Made by a program: the position numbers and the translations under genes. The notes below the pieces were generated by a model, which worked only from the letters and a program-made list of their open reading frames with translations, did not search any database and was not told where the DNA came from. This document shows, piece after piece, positions 9,940 to 18,605 of a stretch of DNA of 64,000 bases. The first letter of the stretch is position 1. Each line of letters begins with the position of its first letter. The DNA lies in contig NZ_BCUF01000028.1 of assembly GCF_001591145.1 (NCBI RefSeq), positions 1 to 64,000 of the forward strand. The letters are read 5' to 3'. The DNA is from Vibrio harveyi NBRC 15634 = ATCC 14126 = KCTC 12724 (GTDB lineage: Bacteria; Pseudomonadota; Gammaproteobacteria; Enterobacterales; Vibrionaceae).

Positions 9940-10578
9940 CTACTGACCCCTGCCATCGATCATGACAACCAGTGTTTTGCTCATAATGGCGATGTCCATC
10001 GAAATCCACGAGTAAAATGAGCTTAGGCTCAATGCGTAGCTGTGGTCGAAGCCGACTTTACGGCGAACATCCTCAATACATGAGTCGTAGCCTTGATTGA
10101 CTTGTGCTAACCCTGTGATGCCTGGTAGAACACCGTAAGTGCGTTCAACAAAGTAAGGAATCTCATCTTCTAGCTTTTGGTAAAAAGCAGGGCGCTCAGG
10201 ACGAGGACCAATCAACGACATTTCACCTTTTAGCACATTGAATAACTGTGGCAGTTCATCTAAGCGTGTCTTACGTAAGAATCGACCGACAGGTGTGATT
10301 CTTGGATCATTCTCTGAAGCCCATACCGCGCCAGAACGTTGCTCGGCATCGACATACATAGTGCGAAACTTCATGATTTCAAACAGCTCCATCTTGTCTG
10401 GTGTACAACGACCCACACGAAGCTGACGATAAATGACAGGTCCTTTTGAGTTGATCGTGATTGCCATTGCAATGATTGGCATGGCTGGTAGGGATACAAG
10501 CAAAATAAGCATTGAAACCACAACATCGAAAGCGCGTTTTGCTAAATGAATATTTGAGTCATAACGTGAAGTCTTCAT
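9940..10578 (-). CDS. sypR: SypR, initiating polyprenyl-phosphate sugar transferase
   Basis: A 212-aa bacterial sugar-transferase (WcaJ/EpsE-type, monotopic phosphoglycosyl transferase). After a basic N-terminus there is one membrane segment (FDVVVSMLILLVSLPAMPII), then the family blocks KFRTMY, DELPQLFNVLKGEMSLIGPRPE and GITGLAQVNQ. It should transfer the first sugar phosphate to undecaprenyl phosphate at the inner membrane, starting the Syp repeat unit. The frame extends 13 codons upstream, but ATG 10578 has AAGGAA 7 nt before it and lies 10 bp after the sypQ stop, so it is preferred. It is last in the sypPQR transcription unit, matching the position of sypR in V. fischeri. Confidence 0.9.
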   Translation of the reverse strand: MKTSRYDSNIHLAKRAFDVVVSMLILLVSLPAMPIIAMAITINSKGPVIYRQLRVGRCTPDKMELFEIMKFRTMYVDAEQRSGAVWASENDPRITPVGRFLRKTRLDELPQLFNVLKGEMSLIGPRPERPAFYQKLEDEIPYFVERTYGVLPGITGLAQVNQGYDSCIEDVRRKVGFDHSYALSLSSFYSWISMDIAIMSKTLVVMIDGRGQ

Positions 10579-10588
10579 GATACTTTCC

Positions 10589-11788
10589 TTATTGATTAAC
10601 GCGCTTCCAGCGACCATTTTCCATTCCTAGAAGATAACGAAGCCCGCCTGCGAAGTTTGCTATGTGTCCGACTACTATGTAGTTGATCAACTTGAATGGC
10701 TTAAACAAATTGAACGCTGGGATTAAATAAGTGATGAGAGTGATTGAGTAAACGGCTAACTGCGCTACGAGTAGAGCTTGAAACGTAGGGTATTCCATCA
10801 ACAATAACGAACTCACGAAACACATGATCATTAGGTAAGGAGTCGCAAGACGCAGTACCTTTCCTGATAAAAATGCAAATGCAGTGCCACGATAGCGGGG
10901 TAACAGCAGCTTTTTAAGTTTCAAGAACTGCTGCATATTGCCTGCAGAGATGCGTAGACGTCGTTTGAAGTCAGAGTTATCAGAGCTTTCTTCTAGCTCA
11001 AGAGCCAGCATCCTAGGTTCATAAATGGATGCATAACCTTGTAGTACGATACGCATTGGTAAAATGAAGTCATCGTTAATGATCTCAGGTTCGAGCGGCG
11101 TGAACAGTTTGGTTCTAAATGTATAGAACGCGCCGTGAGAACCAATGGTTGAGCCAATCAACGACTCTTTGTATTTCACATTAGATTGGTACTGCCAGTA
11201 AGCTGCTTCACCTTGGTTTTGTGTCGCCATGATTTGATAAGTCGCATTGACTACACCGATATTCTCATTTTGATAGTGTTGGCTCGCTAGCAGTAAGGAA
11301 TCACAAGAGACTAGGGCAGAAACATCACTAAGGACGGTAATCTCAGTGGTTATGTTTTTCATTTCAGAGTTGATGAGCGTCACTTTGCCACGATTGATTG
11401 CGTGGTCTCGAATGATGAATAAAGTGTCAGCACAGATCGCTTCTTGAATGGTGTTCTGTGCTATCTCTGCTGTGTTGTCGGTGCATCCATCACAAGCAAT
11501 GACAATCGTTAATTTATCTCGCGGATAGTCAAGGCTTGCAAGGTTTCGGATCTTTTCTGCGATCCATTGTTCTTCGTTGTAGGCAGGTACAACGATTGTC
11601 ATCGTAGGTAAGATGCAGTCGTTTTTGGATGCTTTGTAACAACGCTCTTTTACCGTTGCTTTCTTCGCTACCTTGCGCTGTTCACGACGTGTTGAAAGCC
11701 AGTTCAGAACAAGAGGGTAGCCAACGTGATGGTAGACAATTAATAGCGCAGACAAAACGAAGCCAGTGGTCCAAAGTAAATCAATCAT
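10589..11788 (-). CDS. sypQ: SypQ, membrane family-2 glycosyltransferase
   Basis: A 399-aa GT2 enzyme. There is one N-terminal membrane helix, a catalytic domain starting at VPAYNEEQW with VIACDGCTDNT and LSDVSAL (DxD-like region), an EIINDDFILPMRI segment, and three or four C-terminal membrane helices (RLATPYLMIMCFVSSLLL, ALLVAQLAVYSITLITYL, and others). The topology is that of processive or membrane-anchored GT2 enzymes that build polysaccharide on the cytoplasmic face. Its start overlaps the sypP stop by 4 nt (ATGA), indicating translational coupling. The name follows locus order. Confidence 0.85.
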   Translation of the reverse strand: MIDLLWTTGFVLSALLIVYHHVGYPLVLNWLSTRREQRKVAKKATVKERCYKASKNDCILPTMTIVVPAYNEEQWIAEKIRNLASLDYPRDKLTIVIACDGCTDNTAEIAQNTIQEAICADTLFIIRDHAINRGKVTLINSEMKNITTEITVLSDVSALVSCDSLLLASQHYQNENIGVVNATYQIMATQNQGEAAYWQYQSNVKYKESLIGSTIGSHGAFYTFRTKLFTPLEPEIINDDFILPMRIVLQGYASIYEPRMLALELEESSDNSDFKRRLRISAGNMQQFLKLKKLLLPRYRGTAFAFLSGKVLRLATPYLMIMCFVSSLLLMEYPTFQALLVAQLAVYSITLITYLIPAFNLFKPFKLINYIVVGHIANFAGGLRYLLGMENGRWKRVNQ

Positions 11789-12897
11789 AAGTCCTCTCCT
11801 TGAGCTAACATCGCGTAGCGGTTAACCATATTGCGGATATCGAAATGCTTAAGAATATGGGCTCTAGGCGAACGCGGTATTTCTAATAAATGCTGTGACA
11901 ATGCATCCGCTAGAACGGGAACTTTATTTGGCTCAACCAATGCGCTTGTTTGTGGGCATAGCGTCTCTTTTACCGCACCAACATCACTAGCAATGCAAGG
12001 GACGCCGCAGGCTTGTGCTTCTAAGGTTGAAAGTGGAAAACCCTCTTGAAGTGAAGGTAGACAAAAGACATTTAAGCTTTGGTAAAAGTGCGGCATGTCA
12101 CTAACCAAGCCCAAGAACGTTACTCTGTCTTCCAGTCCCAAAGTGCGTACCTGCGCTTCTAATAGCTCTCTTTGGCTGCCGCTTCCTGCAATAGCAAGGT
12201 GTGTATGTGTTGGTAGATGTGAGAAGGCTTTGATTAGGATCTCTTGCCCCTTAACGGCTTCTAAACGACCTGCTGTTCCGACAATGAACTTATCAGTGGG
12301 AAGCGAAAAGCGCTCACGGGCTTGGTTTTGATTACCATTGGTGAACTTTTCACAATCAATCCCATTATGAATGGTGCTGACTCGAAGATAGCCTAGCTTG
12401 TTGGTTATTTGGTCAGCGACAAACTCAGCGTCTGCAACAACTTGGGGGCGAAGACTCTTGAGTAATACTGTTTGTAATCTAGCTGCTTTTTGGTTGTTTA
12501 AGTGCCAAGCATCATGCTCCGTGTGGATTAAGGTTTTAATGCCTAGCAATCGTGTCGCAATCCCGCCATACAGCAAGGGACCGATATGGTGAGTATGAAC
12601 CACATTTGCGTTGAGTCTTTTGAGTATATGTTTCAATGCTCGGAGTGTGGTTAGGCTAAAACCTGGCGCTTTATCGAGAAAGCAAAGTTGGTCTCGGTAA
12701 TCCAACAACTTGCTCCAATGACGAAGTGCAACCGTTTTGTTCCCCTCAAGACTGACCACAAAAACGGAGTCTTCTGCTTTAGCAAAACGAAGCATCTCTA
12801 GTACCAGAGTTTCTAATCCGCCGGGGGCGAGATGTTGGACGACGTGTACAATCACATTGCGGTTCTTGGTTGATGTTCGAGTGTCTGAGTTTTCCAT
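11785..12897 (-). CDS. sypP: SypP, GT-B glycosyltransferase
   Basis: A 370-aa family-4-type glycosyltransferase. The N-terminal Rossmann domain begins VVQHLAPGGLETLV; HTHHIGPLLYGG follows; the C-terminal nucleotide-sugar site holds VGTAGRLEAVKGQEILI and the E-x7-E block EGFPLSTLEAQACGVPCIAS. It adds a sugar to the lipid-linked Syp repeat unit in the cytoplasm; donor and linkage cannot be read from sequence. It is the first gene of the sypPQR unit and has its own sigma-54 promoter and SypG-type sites in the 259-bp gap upstream. Confidence 0.87.
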   Translation of the reverse strand: MENSDTRTSTKNRNVIVHVVQHLAPGGLETLVLEMLRFAKAEDSVFVVSLEGNKTVALRHWSKLLDYRDQLCFLDKAPGFSLTTLRALKHILKRLNANVVHTHHIGPLLYGGIATRLLGIKTLIHTEHDAWHLNNQKAARLQTVLLKSLRPQVVADAEFVADQITNKLGYLRVSTIHNGIDCEKFTNGNQNQARERFSLPTDKFIVGTAGRLEAVKGQEILIKAFSHLPTHTHLAIAGSGSQRELLEAQVRTLGLEDRVTFLGLVSDMPHFYQSLNVFCLPSLQEGFPLSTLEAQACGVPCIASDVGAVKETLCPQTSALVEPNKVPVLADALSQHLLEIPRSPRAHILKHFDIRNMVNRYAMLAQGEDL

Positions 12898-12939
12898 TCC
12901 TGAGTCCTCGATATATTTGTTTTTCTACATGTTGATTTG

Positions 12940-12955
12940 TGCACGCTATGTGCCA
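12940..12955 (-). promoter_or_regulatory. Sigma-54 promoter of sypP
   Basis: On the minus strand the bases read TGGCAC-ATAGC-GTGCA. The -24 element is perfect and the GC of the -12 element is in place (GG-N10-GC). It lies 42 bp upstream of the sypP ATG, and an upstream palindrome begins 70 bp behind it. Confidence 0.8.
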
Positions 12956-13003
12956 AAAATTAAAGTAATTAAAAACAACAAGTTAATGATTTGGACGTGC
13001 TGA

Positions 13004-13040
13004 ACATCAAAATGAGAAAAGAATATTCTCATTTTGAAAT
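13004..13040. promoter_or_regulatory. Paired SypG-type enhancer sites upstream of sypP
   Basis: Two copies of the locus palindrome (TTCTCA-N3-TGAGAA), each with one good half: TGAGAA at 13013-13018 and TTCTCA at 13026-13031 followed by TGAAAT. Together they form a perfect 12-bp inverted repeat (13007-13018 against 13026-13037). The gaps to the -24 element are 48 and 70 bp, the same spacing as the pair in front of sypA. Confidence 0.7.
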
Positions 13041-13156
13041 TCAGAATTCGCGGATGAAAGAAATTCCCAGTTAATTGCTTGATTTAATGGGAATGGGGAT
13101 GAGAAAGCACTCAACGAATGAGTGCCTTCACATGATGCTGAAATTTAAAATTCTGG

Positions 13157-14584
13157 CTAGAAGATTACTTTAGGGATAGTGGTAATCACGGGGACGCCCA
13201 GGTGTTTTTCAAGGGATTTTCGTGAGCGAATCGAGTTATCTGCCAGTTCCGCAATGGTTGCTAATCCGATGCCTAATCCAGCACCACCAATGAACCCTAA
13301 GATAACGAACATAAAAGCGGGTAAATTGGTTGGAATTGTGGGAGTGTAAGGCTCATCAATGACTTTCACGCGTTTATTTTCTTCAAATACACCCAAAGAA
13401 CCGGTGAGTTGGGCCATTTCATAACGTTCAACCAGTTCTTCGTACAATTGGCGTTTGACTGTCACATCTCTTGCCAGTCGATTGATTTCAGTTGCGGTGC
13501 TACCAAATCGATTCGCATTGGTTTCTAACTCTTGAATCATGCTTTGCAGACTCGCTGTCTCTTCTTGAAGCGATTCATATCGACCGCGCATGATTTGCAA
13601 TTGATGGAGCTGAGAAACAAGCAGAGGTTGCGCATCACCGATATTGCTTACCGTTGCGGTGCTGGCGATATCCCAAAGCTGGTTACTGTTCATCTCAGGT
13701 TGTTTTGAGTTGATTAGAACGGCGCGCTCTTGTTCTAGGCGATTCAATTCTCGCAATTTACCTTGAACCATACTGTGCGCTTCAGTGTACTTGGCACGAA
13801 GTAGGGTTAGTTCACTGCGGATCTCGATGATTTGCTCTTCAATTTTACCAATCACTGGGTTGGTCTTAGAAAGTTGTTGGTCCAAGCTACCTAAGCTGCG
13901 TTTTACACCAGCCAGTTCCGCTTCTTTCTCTGCCAATGTCTGCTTTAGGCTCGCTAAACGAGTCAGGCTTTGTGCCTGCATCTCTGGTGTTGCGTGCGAA
14001 TAGGCGTTTTTGTATTCGGCAAAGGCTTGCTCGGCTTTATCCAGTTCCTCACGACGTTTATCAATATGTATGGTAAGAAAGTGGCTTGAGTCTTTAATCG
14101 AAGATCGCTCTGGGGCAAGAAGTTGTTCTACAAAATGATCGCTGACGGAGCCAAGTATATCTTCCATACCTTCAGACTTACTGCTGGTTAACTGGATTTG
14201 AATGAAGTCTTTACCAAGCTGTTGCACCGTGAGGCGATTGGCAAGCTCTTTAATGATGGACTCTTGTTCTTTCGGTCCCATGGTGTCATCAATCAAGCCT
14301 TGTTCTTGAGCAACCGAATACAGCACATGACGGCTTTTCAATAGGGTACTTAACGCGCTCAAGCGATCTTTCAGCATGGTTGAGACGGCAAGATCTTCGA
14401 GGAAGGGATTCATCTTGGCTGTTTCTTGAATCAGCATACTAGTGTGTGCCACATATTTCGTTGGCATCATTTTACTGACGACAAAGCCTAAGATAGGCAA
14501 TACCAACATAGGAATAACAATCAGATAGCGACGTCGCCATGCGCCATGCAGTAATAAGGTGATGTTGTCTCTTAAATCGTTCAT
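13157..14584 (-). CDS. sypO: SypO, Wzz-type polysaccharide co-polymerase
   Basis: A 475-aa chain-length determinant. An N-terminal membrane helix (YLIVIPMLVLPILGFVVSKM) is followed by the Wzz domain (TKYVAHTSMLI), a long periplasmic coiled-coil region rich in Glu/Leu/Gln (about residues 165-370), and a C-terminal helix (FMFVILGFIGGAGLGIGLA) after a Pro-rich segment (DEPYTPTIPTNLPAF). It has no cytoplasmic kinase domain; the partner ATPase would be SypD. Its start overlaps the sypN stop by 4 nt. It should set chain length during Wzy-dependent polymerisation. Confidence 0.87.
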   Translation of the reverse strand: MNDLRDNITLLLHGAWRRRYLIVIPMLVLPILGFVVSKMMPTKYVAHTSMLIQETAKMNPFLEDLAVSTMLKDRLSALSTLLKSRHVLYSVAQEQGLIDDTMGPKEQESIIKELANRLTVQQLGKDFIQIQLTSSKSEGMEDILGSVSDHFVEQLLAPERSSIKDSSHFLTIHIDKRREELDKAEQAFAEYKNAYSHATPEMQAQSLTRLASLKQTLAEKEAELAGVKRSLGSLDQQLSKTNPVIGKIEEQIIEIRSELTLLRAKYTEAHSMVQGKLRELNRLEQERAVLINSKQPEMNSNQLWDIASTATVSNIGDAQPLLVSQLHQLQIMRGRYESLQEETASLQSMIQELETNANRFGSTATEINRLARDVTVKRQLYEELVERYEMAQLTGSLGVFEENKRVKVIDEPYTPTIPTNLPAFMFVILGFIGGAGLGIGLATIAELADNSIRSRKSLEKHLGVPVITTIPKVIF

Positions 14585-15705
14585 AACGCCCTCACTAATC
14601 GCTCAACTTGACGTGCTCTTGATTGCCAACTTTGTTGTTGGATGATCGAGAGTGAACCCTCTGGTGGTGGGAGTAAGTGATTCAGGCTCGCACGAACATC
14701 ATCCACATCCGTTACAACATGCAACATGTGTTGGTAGGGCTTAAGTGCTGGGAAAGCCGTACTGATGACCGGTGTTCCTGTGGCGAGGTATTCCAATAGT
14801 TTAAGTGGATTACAGGCTTGAATCTGTGCGTTATCGACGAACGGTAGCCAACTCGCATCCCAATGTTGTGAGTAGCTAGGTAAATCTTGATGTGCTCGCG
14901 GACCTAGGTAATGGATATTGTTTCGTTGTGGTAATGGGTTGTGAGGAAATTCATTTGGACCAATAAAGACCAAATCCCAATCCTGGGCTTGATCGGCGAC
15001 TTGTTCTATTAAACGGTAATTCAACCATTCTGATAGGCTGCCGTAAAAACCCAGTACCTTACGACCATTGTTTGGCATATCTTGCGCTTTCGCCGTTGGC
15101 TCTGAAAACAAACTGAAGTCCACACCATGCGGTAGAGTCACGGTTTTCTCTTGCGGAAGCTCCGCGGCAAGCTTATCGCTGGCAGCCAAAATAAGGTCTG
15201 CGTTCTCAATCAAGTCAGCTTCATGTTCCAAAATGGTTCGATGATCGACACCCGCGAGTGCGCCAAAGTCATCACCACAGTAATAAACAATGCCTTTGGT
15301 ACTCATTTCTCGACAAATATCCACAGCGGTAGGCAGTGACGTCCAAAAAACGGCATGTTGAAAGCCGAGTTCATTCAGTTTTTTGCTCAGTTGATGTTTC
15401 ATCATTTTTGTCGCGATGTTACGTGCCCATTTAGATTTGGGAGCAGGGATCGTCAGCAAAGTGATGGTGTGGATGTTTGAGACATCCTCTCGGCCGAAAG
15501 GCGTTTGAACCTTGTCTTGTTGTTTGAATGATCCAGTCAGTTTGGTGACGAGGCGTTTAGCGTCTTTTGGTGTGAACTTTGGTTGTCTTAAGCCGATCGA
15601 GTTGACCCAAAGAATACGATGGTTGTTCGCTAGGTGCTTTATCAGATGTTGAGTGGAAGATGGCAAGCCGCCGAAGTCTTCTCCAAATACTACGATATCT
15701 GTCAT
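14581..15705 (-). CDS. sypN: SypN, glycosyltransferase
   Basis: A 374-aa GT-B-like glycosyltransferase: an N-terminal domain with VFGEDFGGLPSSTQHLI, then GFYGSLSEWLNYRLIEQV and a C-terminal donor-site block (QACNPLKLLEYLATGTPVIST). In V. fischeri sypM precedes sypN; here only 108 bp separate sypN from sypL and no acetyltransferase gene is present. A -24-like element and a SypG-type site in front of sypN suggest that it starts the sypNO unit. Confidence 0.83.
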   Translation of the reverse strand: MTDIVVFGEDFGGLPSSTQHLIKHLANNHRILWVNSIGLRQPKFTPKDAKRLVTKLTGSFKQQDKVQTPFGREDVSNIHTITLLTIPAPKSKWARNIATKMMKHQLSKKLNELGFQHAVFWTSLPTAVDICREMSTKGIVYYCGDDFGALAGVDHRTILEHEADLIENADLILAASDKLAAELPQEKTVTLPHGVDFSLFSEPTAKAQDMPNNGRKVLGFYGSLSEWLNYRLIEQVADQAQDWDLVFIGPNEFPHNPLPQRNNIHYLGPRAHQDLPSYSQHWDASWLPFVDNAQIQACNPLKLLEYLATGTPVISTAFPALKPYQHMLHVVTDVDDVRASLNHLLPPPEGSLSIIQQQSWQSRARQVERLVRAL

Positions 15706-15752
15706 CGTTCTCTCCTTGAGCCAATTGATTTGTTGTTGTTACTCAAAGACGT

Positions 15753-15768
15753 ATCACGATGCGTGCCA
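15753..15768 (-). promoter_or_regulatory. Candidate sigma-54 promoter of sypN
   Basis: Minus strand TGGCAC-GCATC-GTGAT: perfect -24 element, weak -12 (GA in place of GC). It lies 47 bp upstream of sypN. Support comes from the palindrome 61 bp behind it and from conservation of a promoter at this place in the V. fischeri locus (there in front of sypM). Confidence 0.6.
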
Positions 15769-15813
15769 AGGGGCTAAGTTTCATTAAAACAATAGGTTAG
15801 GTTGTTTCTTAAT

Positions 15814-17187
15814 TTAAGAGGGTGATGGTTTCTCATTTTGACAATCAGTTTGAACGATGCGATTTATCACTATAGTTAATGCGGCAAGTATGTAAATCGG
15901 CCAAGTGAAGCCTTGGGTGAGGAAGGTCCCTGAGACTATGGTGCCAATAAGTCCGCTCAATACGGCGTTTGCACCTACAGAAAGCGTGAAGTGGGACTTT
16001 TCAGTCAGAAGTGAGATTGAACTTAATGACGTTTTGACCAGAGAAACAATCAGAGTAATGAAAACCGCTAAACCAACAAAACCGGTTTCAGCCAGTACAC
16101 CAAACCAAGTACTGTGCACCGCGTGGTTAATGCCATCCCAATGCGGGCTATAGAAGAAGTAGTTGTAGTAGAAGTTCTCTAAACCAACGCCGGTTATCGG
16201 ATTGTCGAGTGCCATTTTGAAAGCCGCTTCCCAAGCGTACAAACGTCCCATAGCAGAGGCATCAATACCGGCTTCTGCCGCGCCACCCGATGCTCGCCCA
16301 GAGATCCCAGCAACAGCATAAAGAATCAAAGCCGCGACCAAACCTAGAAAGACAACCAATGCCTTACTCTTGATGTGTTTGAACGCGAAATAGGCGAAGA
16401 CTGACAGTGCTCCCAATAAGCCACCGCGGCTTTGTGTCTCAAGGATCGACATAAACAGGATGATACAAGTGAGCAGTGCAAAACCTCGCAACCACATGGA
16501 CGATCGTTTCTCGACCAATTGGCTCACCGTAAAGGCGAGGGGGAACATCAAAACCAGCGCTAAGTCATTGGGGTCACCTAATACCGAGCCAAACGAACGA
16601 CCAATCGACACACGCGTTCCTTCGACAATATCAATACCGTTGGTGGCGTTATAAAGAGCAACGAGTCCGACCAACAACCCAGCAACGATAATTGCTTTTG
16701 ACATTTGTGCGAGCTGTTTGGGTGTGGTGATAAGCCAAGTGATCGCCAGTGTCATCACAATGATCTTCCAATACGTATTCTTAAACACGGTAATCGCGAT
16801 GTCGCGCGCAGAGGCGAACACAATACCGATGATGACTAACGCCCAGAAGATGAACAGCCACTTTAAAGATGGATGCCAGAAGACCGATAGCTGACGACTG
16901 ATCAATAGATGAAAAGATAACGCGCCAAGTGCACCTAAAGACAACAACAGCGGGATTTTGAAGTTGTAGATAACCGGAAACGCTTCGTGAATTCGAAAGA
17001 AAGAGAAGATGACAAACAAAGTCACTAGCCAAAAGGTTTGGTTGAGGACAAACAAGATGGCAAGCGGAGCAAAACAAATTGCGACAATTAAAATTGGATG
17101 CGGCATCACTAACCACGCTAAAGCGATGACCACAGTAACGGTTGTCGCAGCGATGATTTGGGTTGGTCTCACATCCGTGGCATTCAT
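15814..17187 (-). CDS. sypL: SypL, Wzy-like O-antigen polymerase/ligase family protein
   Basis: A 457-aa polytopic protein with roughly 11-12 predicted membrane helices and the Wzy_C/O-antigen-ligase signature region (GRLYAWEAAFKMALDNP, GVGLENFYYNYFF, AVHSTWFGVLAETGF). It is the probable periplasmic-face polymerase for the Syp polysaccharide. Its start overlaps the sypK stop by 4 nt. Its last codons contain a SypG-type palindrome serving the next promoter (15830-15844). Confidence 0.85.
   Translation of the reverse strand: MNATDVRPTQIIAATTVTVVIALAWLVMPHPILIVAICFAPLAILFVLNQTFWLVTLFVIFSFFRIHEAFPVIYNFKIPLLLSLGALGALSFHLLISRQLSVFWHPSLKWLFIFWALVIIGIVFASARDIAITVFKNTYWKIIVMTLAITWLITTPKQLAQMSKAIIVAGLLVGLVALYNATNGIDIVEGTRVSIGRSFGSVLGDPNDLALVLMFPLAFTVSQLVEKRSSMWLRGFALLTCIILFMSILETQSRGGLLGALSVFAYFAFKHIKSKALVVFLGLVAALILYAVAGISGRASGGAAEAGIDASAMGRLYAWEAAFKMALDNPITGVGLENFYYNYFFYSPHWDGINHAVHSTWFGVLAETGFVGLAVFITLIVSLVKTSLSSISLLTEKSHFTLSVGANAVLSGLIGTIVSGTFLTQGFTWPIYILAALTIVINRIVQTDCQNEKPSPS
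15830..15844. promoter_or_regulatory. SypG-type enhancer site upstream of sypN, inside sypL
   Basis: TTCTCA-TTT-TGACAA, 11 of 12 half-site positions matching TTCTCA-N3-TGAGAA. It lies within the final codons of sypL, 61 bp upstream of the -24 element of the sypN promoter, about one helical turn closer than the 70-71 bp of the other sites. Confidence 0.7.
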
Positions 17188-18605
17188 AACGTCACTCTTT
17201 TCGCTTCCGTTCTTAACCTCATCATAAGGTTATTGCGTGTTTCCTTAGACATGTATCGGAAGGCGATGCCAGCAAACAGTGTGCATGTCAGAATACAAAT
17301 CACAATCGCACTTCCGATGGATTGAGTAGAGTAAAGCAGGAACAGTGCCACTCCTGAGATGATTTGTAATGCGACCATCAAACTTAGGTGGAAAGGCAGG
17401 TACATGCACTGTTGTCCAATCACGAACGTCATCGCCAGTTTGGTGAGTTGGGCATAGTAAAGCGCGATGAATACGCCATAGATACCAAGGGAAGAAAGCG
17501 AAAACAGAAGAGCAATTGCAACACCAGCGGCAACGACGTTAATTCCTAATAACCAACGAGTGCGACGTTTGTAAAGAATCGCGATGTTCAGCAGTTCACT
17601 CCATTCTTTTATCATGGCGATTGGTAGAAGGAATAATGTGTAAAGCGCAGCTTCTTGGTACGTTTCTGGTAAAAACTGGCTGATCATAATGAAGGCAAGC
17701 GTTGCGACCAACACCGTGAGTGCCGCAATATAAATTATACCGAAGTGAGAAATCCTAACGGCTTCTTTACCACGATTACGCTCCAGATACGCGAAGCGAC
17801 GTGGCATCCACCACATACCGAATGGCTGAACCAAAATACACATGCCAATGGCAAATTTAACCGCAATTGCGTACACCCCAAGTGTTGCCAGTGAAGCATT
17901 AGCGCCGATGAACCAACGCTCAGCACCGTTCAAGCAAAACGCAACTAGCGCAGACATCATGACAGGGATACAGTAATGCAGGTGTTGTTTCGCGAGCGCT
18001 ATGTCAGGCATGACGACTTTGTATTTATTGATAATGTGCAACCAGGTAAATTGGATTACGGCAGCAAGCAGACCACCAAGCAAGACAGAAATGACGTGTG
18101 GGTGAATCAATAAAGCGGCAACAATGAACACCACTTGAAGAACGGTGGCAGTCACCATCACGCTGAGAAGAGTTTTTGCTTTATCATCTTGCATGCGCAG
18201 CCAAGCAGTGCCGATACCAATCGCGCCTTCCAAGATAATTGCGAACATTAGCACGATAAATTCAAGCTGAGAAAATGGGCTAGGAATCGGGGCAGCTAAA
18301 ATCGCAACCAGTAGAACCAAGCCAATCGTCGCCGCAATCCAAACGGAAAGCGAGTAGATCTGGTTGAGCATGGTCACTTTCTTCTTGCCGTCTTTCTCCA
18401 CGCCGACAAAGCGGTATAGCGCTTCGTGCATTGCCATACTCGCAAGTAGCGCAGTAACGACACCAAAAGAGGTCAGTAACTCGAGTTTGCCCATTTGCTC
18501 TGGTGAGAGAAACTGAGGAAGCACTGGCAGCATAATTAAGCTGATGCTTTTGTTGATCACCAACGCAATGGCGAACAACGACATGTTGGTCATGGCTTTA
18601 GACAT
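17184..18605 (-). CDS. sypK: SypK, Wzx-type oligosaccharide flippase
   Basis: A 473-aa protein of the polysaccharide-biosynthesis/MOP flippase type, with about 12-14 hydrophobic helices beginning MSLFAIALVINKSISLIMLP and the family feature PEQMGKLELLTSFGVV. It should flip the lipid-linked Syp repeat unit across the inner membrane. The frame runs 40 codons further upstream inside sypJ, but ATG 18605 has AAAGGA 8 nt before it and overlaps the sypJ stop by 8 nt, so it is preferred. Confidence 0.85.
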   Translation of the reverse strand: MSKAMTNMSLFAIALVINKSISLIMLPVLPQFLSPEQMGKLELLTSFGVVTALLASMAMHEALYRFVGVEKDGKKKVTMLNQIYSLSVWIAATIGLVLLVAILAAPIPSPFSQLEFIVLMFAIILEGAIGIGTAWLRMQDDKAKTLLSVMVTATVLQVVFIVAALLIHPHVISVLLGGLLAAVIQFTWLHIINKYKVVMPDIALAKQHLHYCIPVMMSALVAFCLNGAERWFIGANASLATLGVYAIAVKFAIGMCILVQPFGMWWMPRRFAYLERNRGKEAVRISHFGIIYIAALTVLVATLAFIMISQFLPETYQEAALYTLFLLPIAMIKEWSELLNIAILYKRRTRWLLGINVVAAGVAIALLFSLSSLGIYGVFIALYYAQLTKLAMTFVIGQQCMYLPFHLSLMVALQIISGVALFLLYSTQSIGSAIVICILTCTLFAGIAFRYMSKETRNNLMMRLRTEAKRVTL

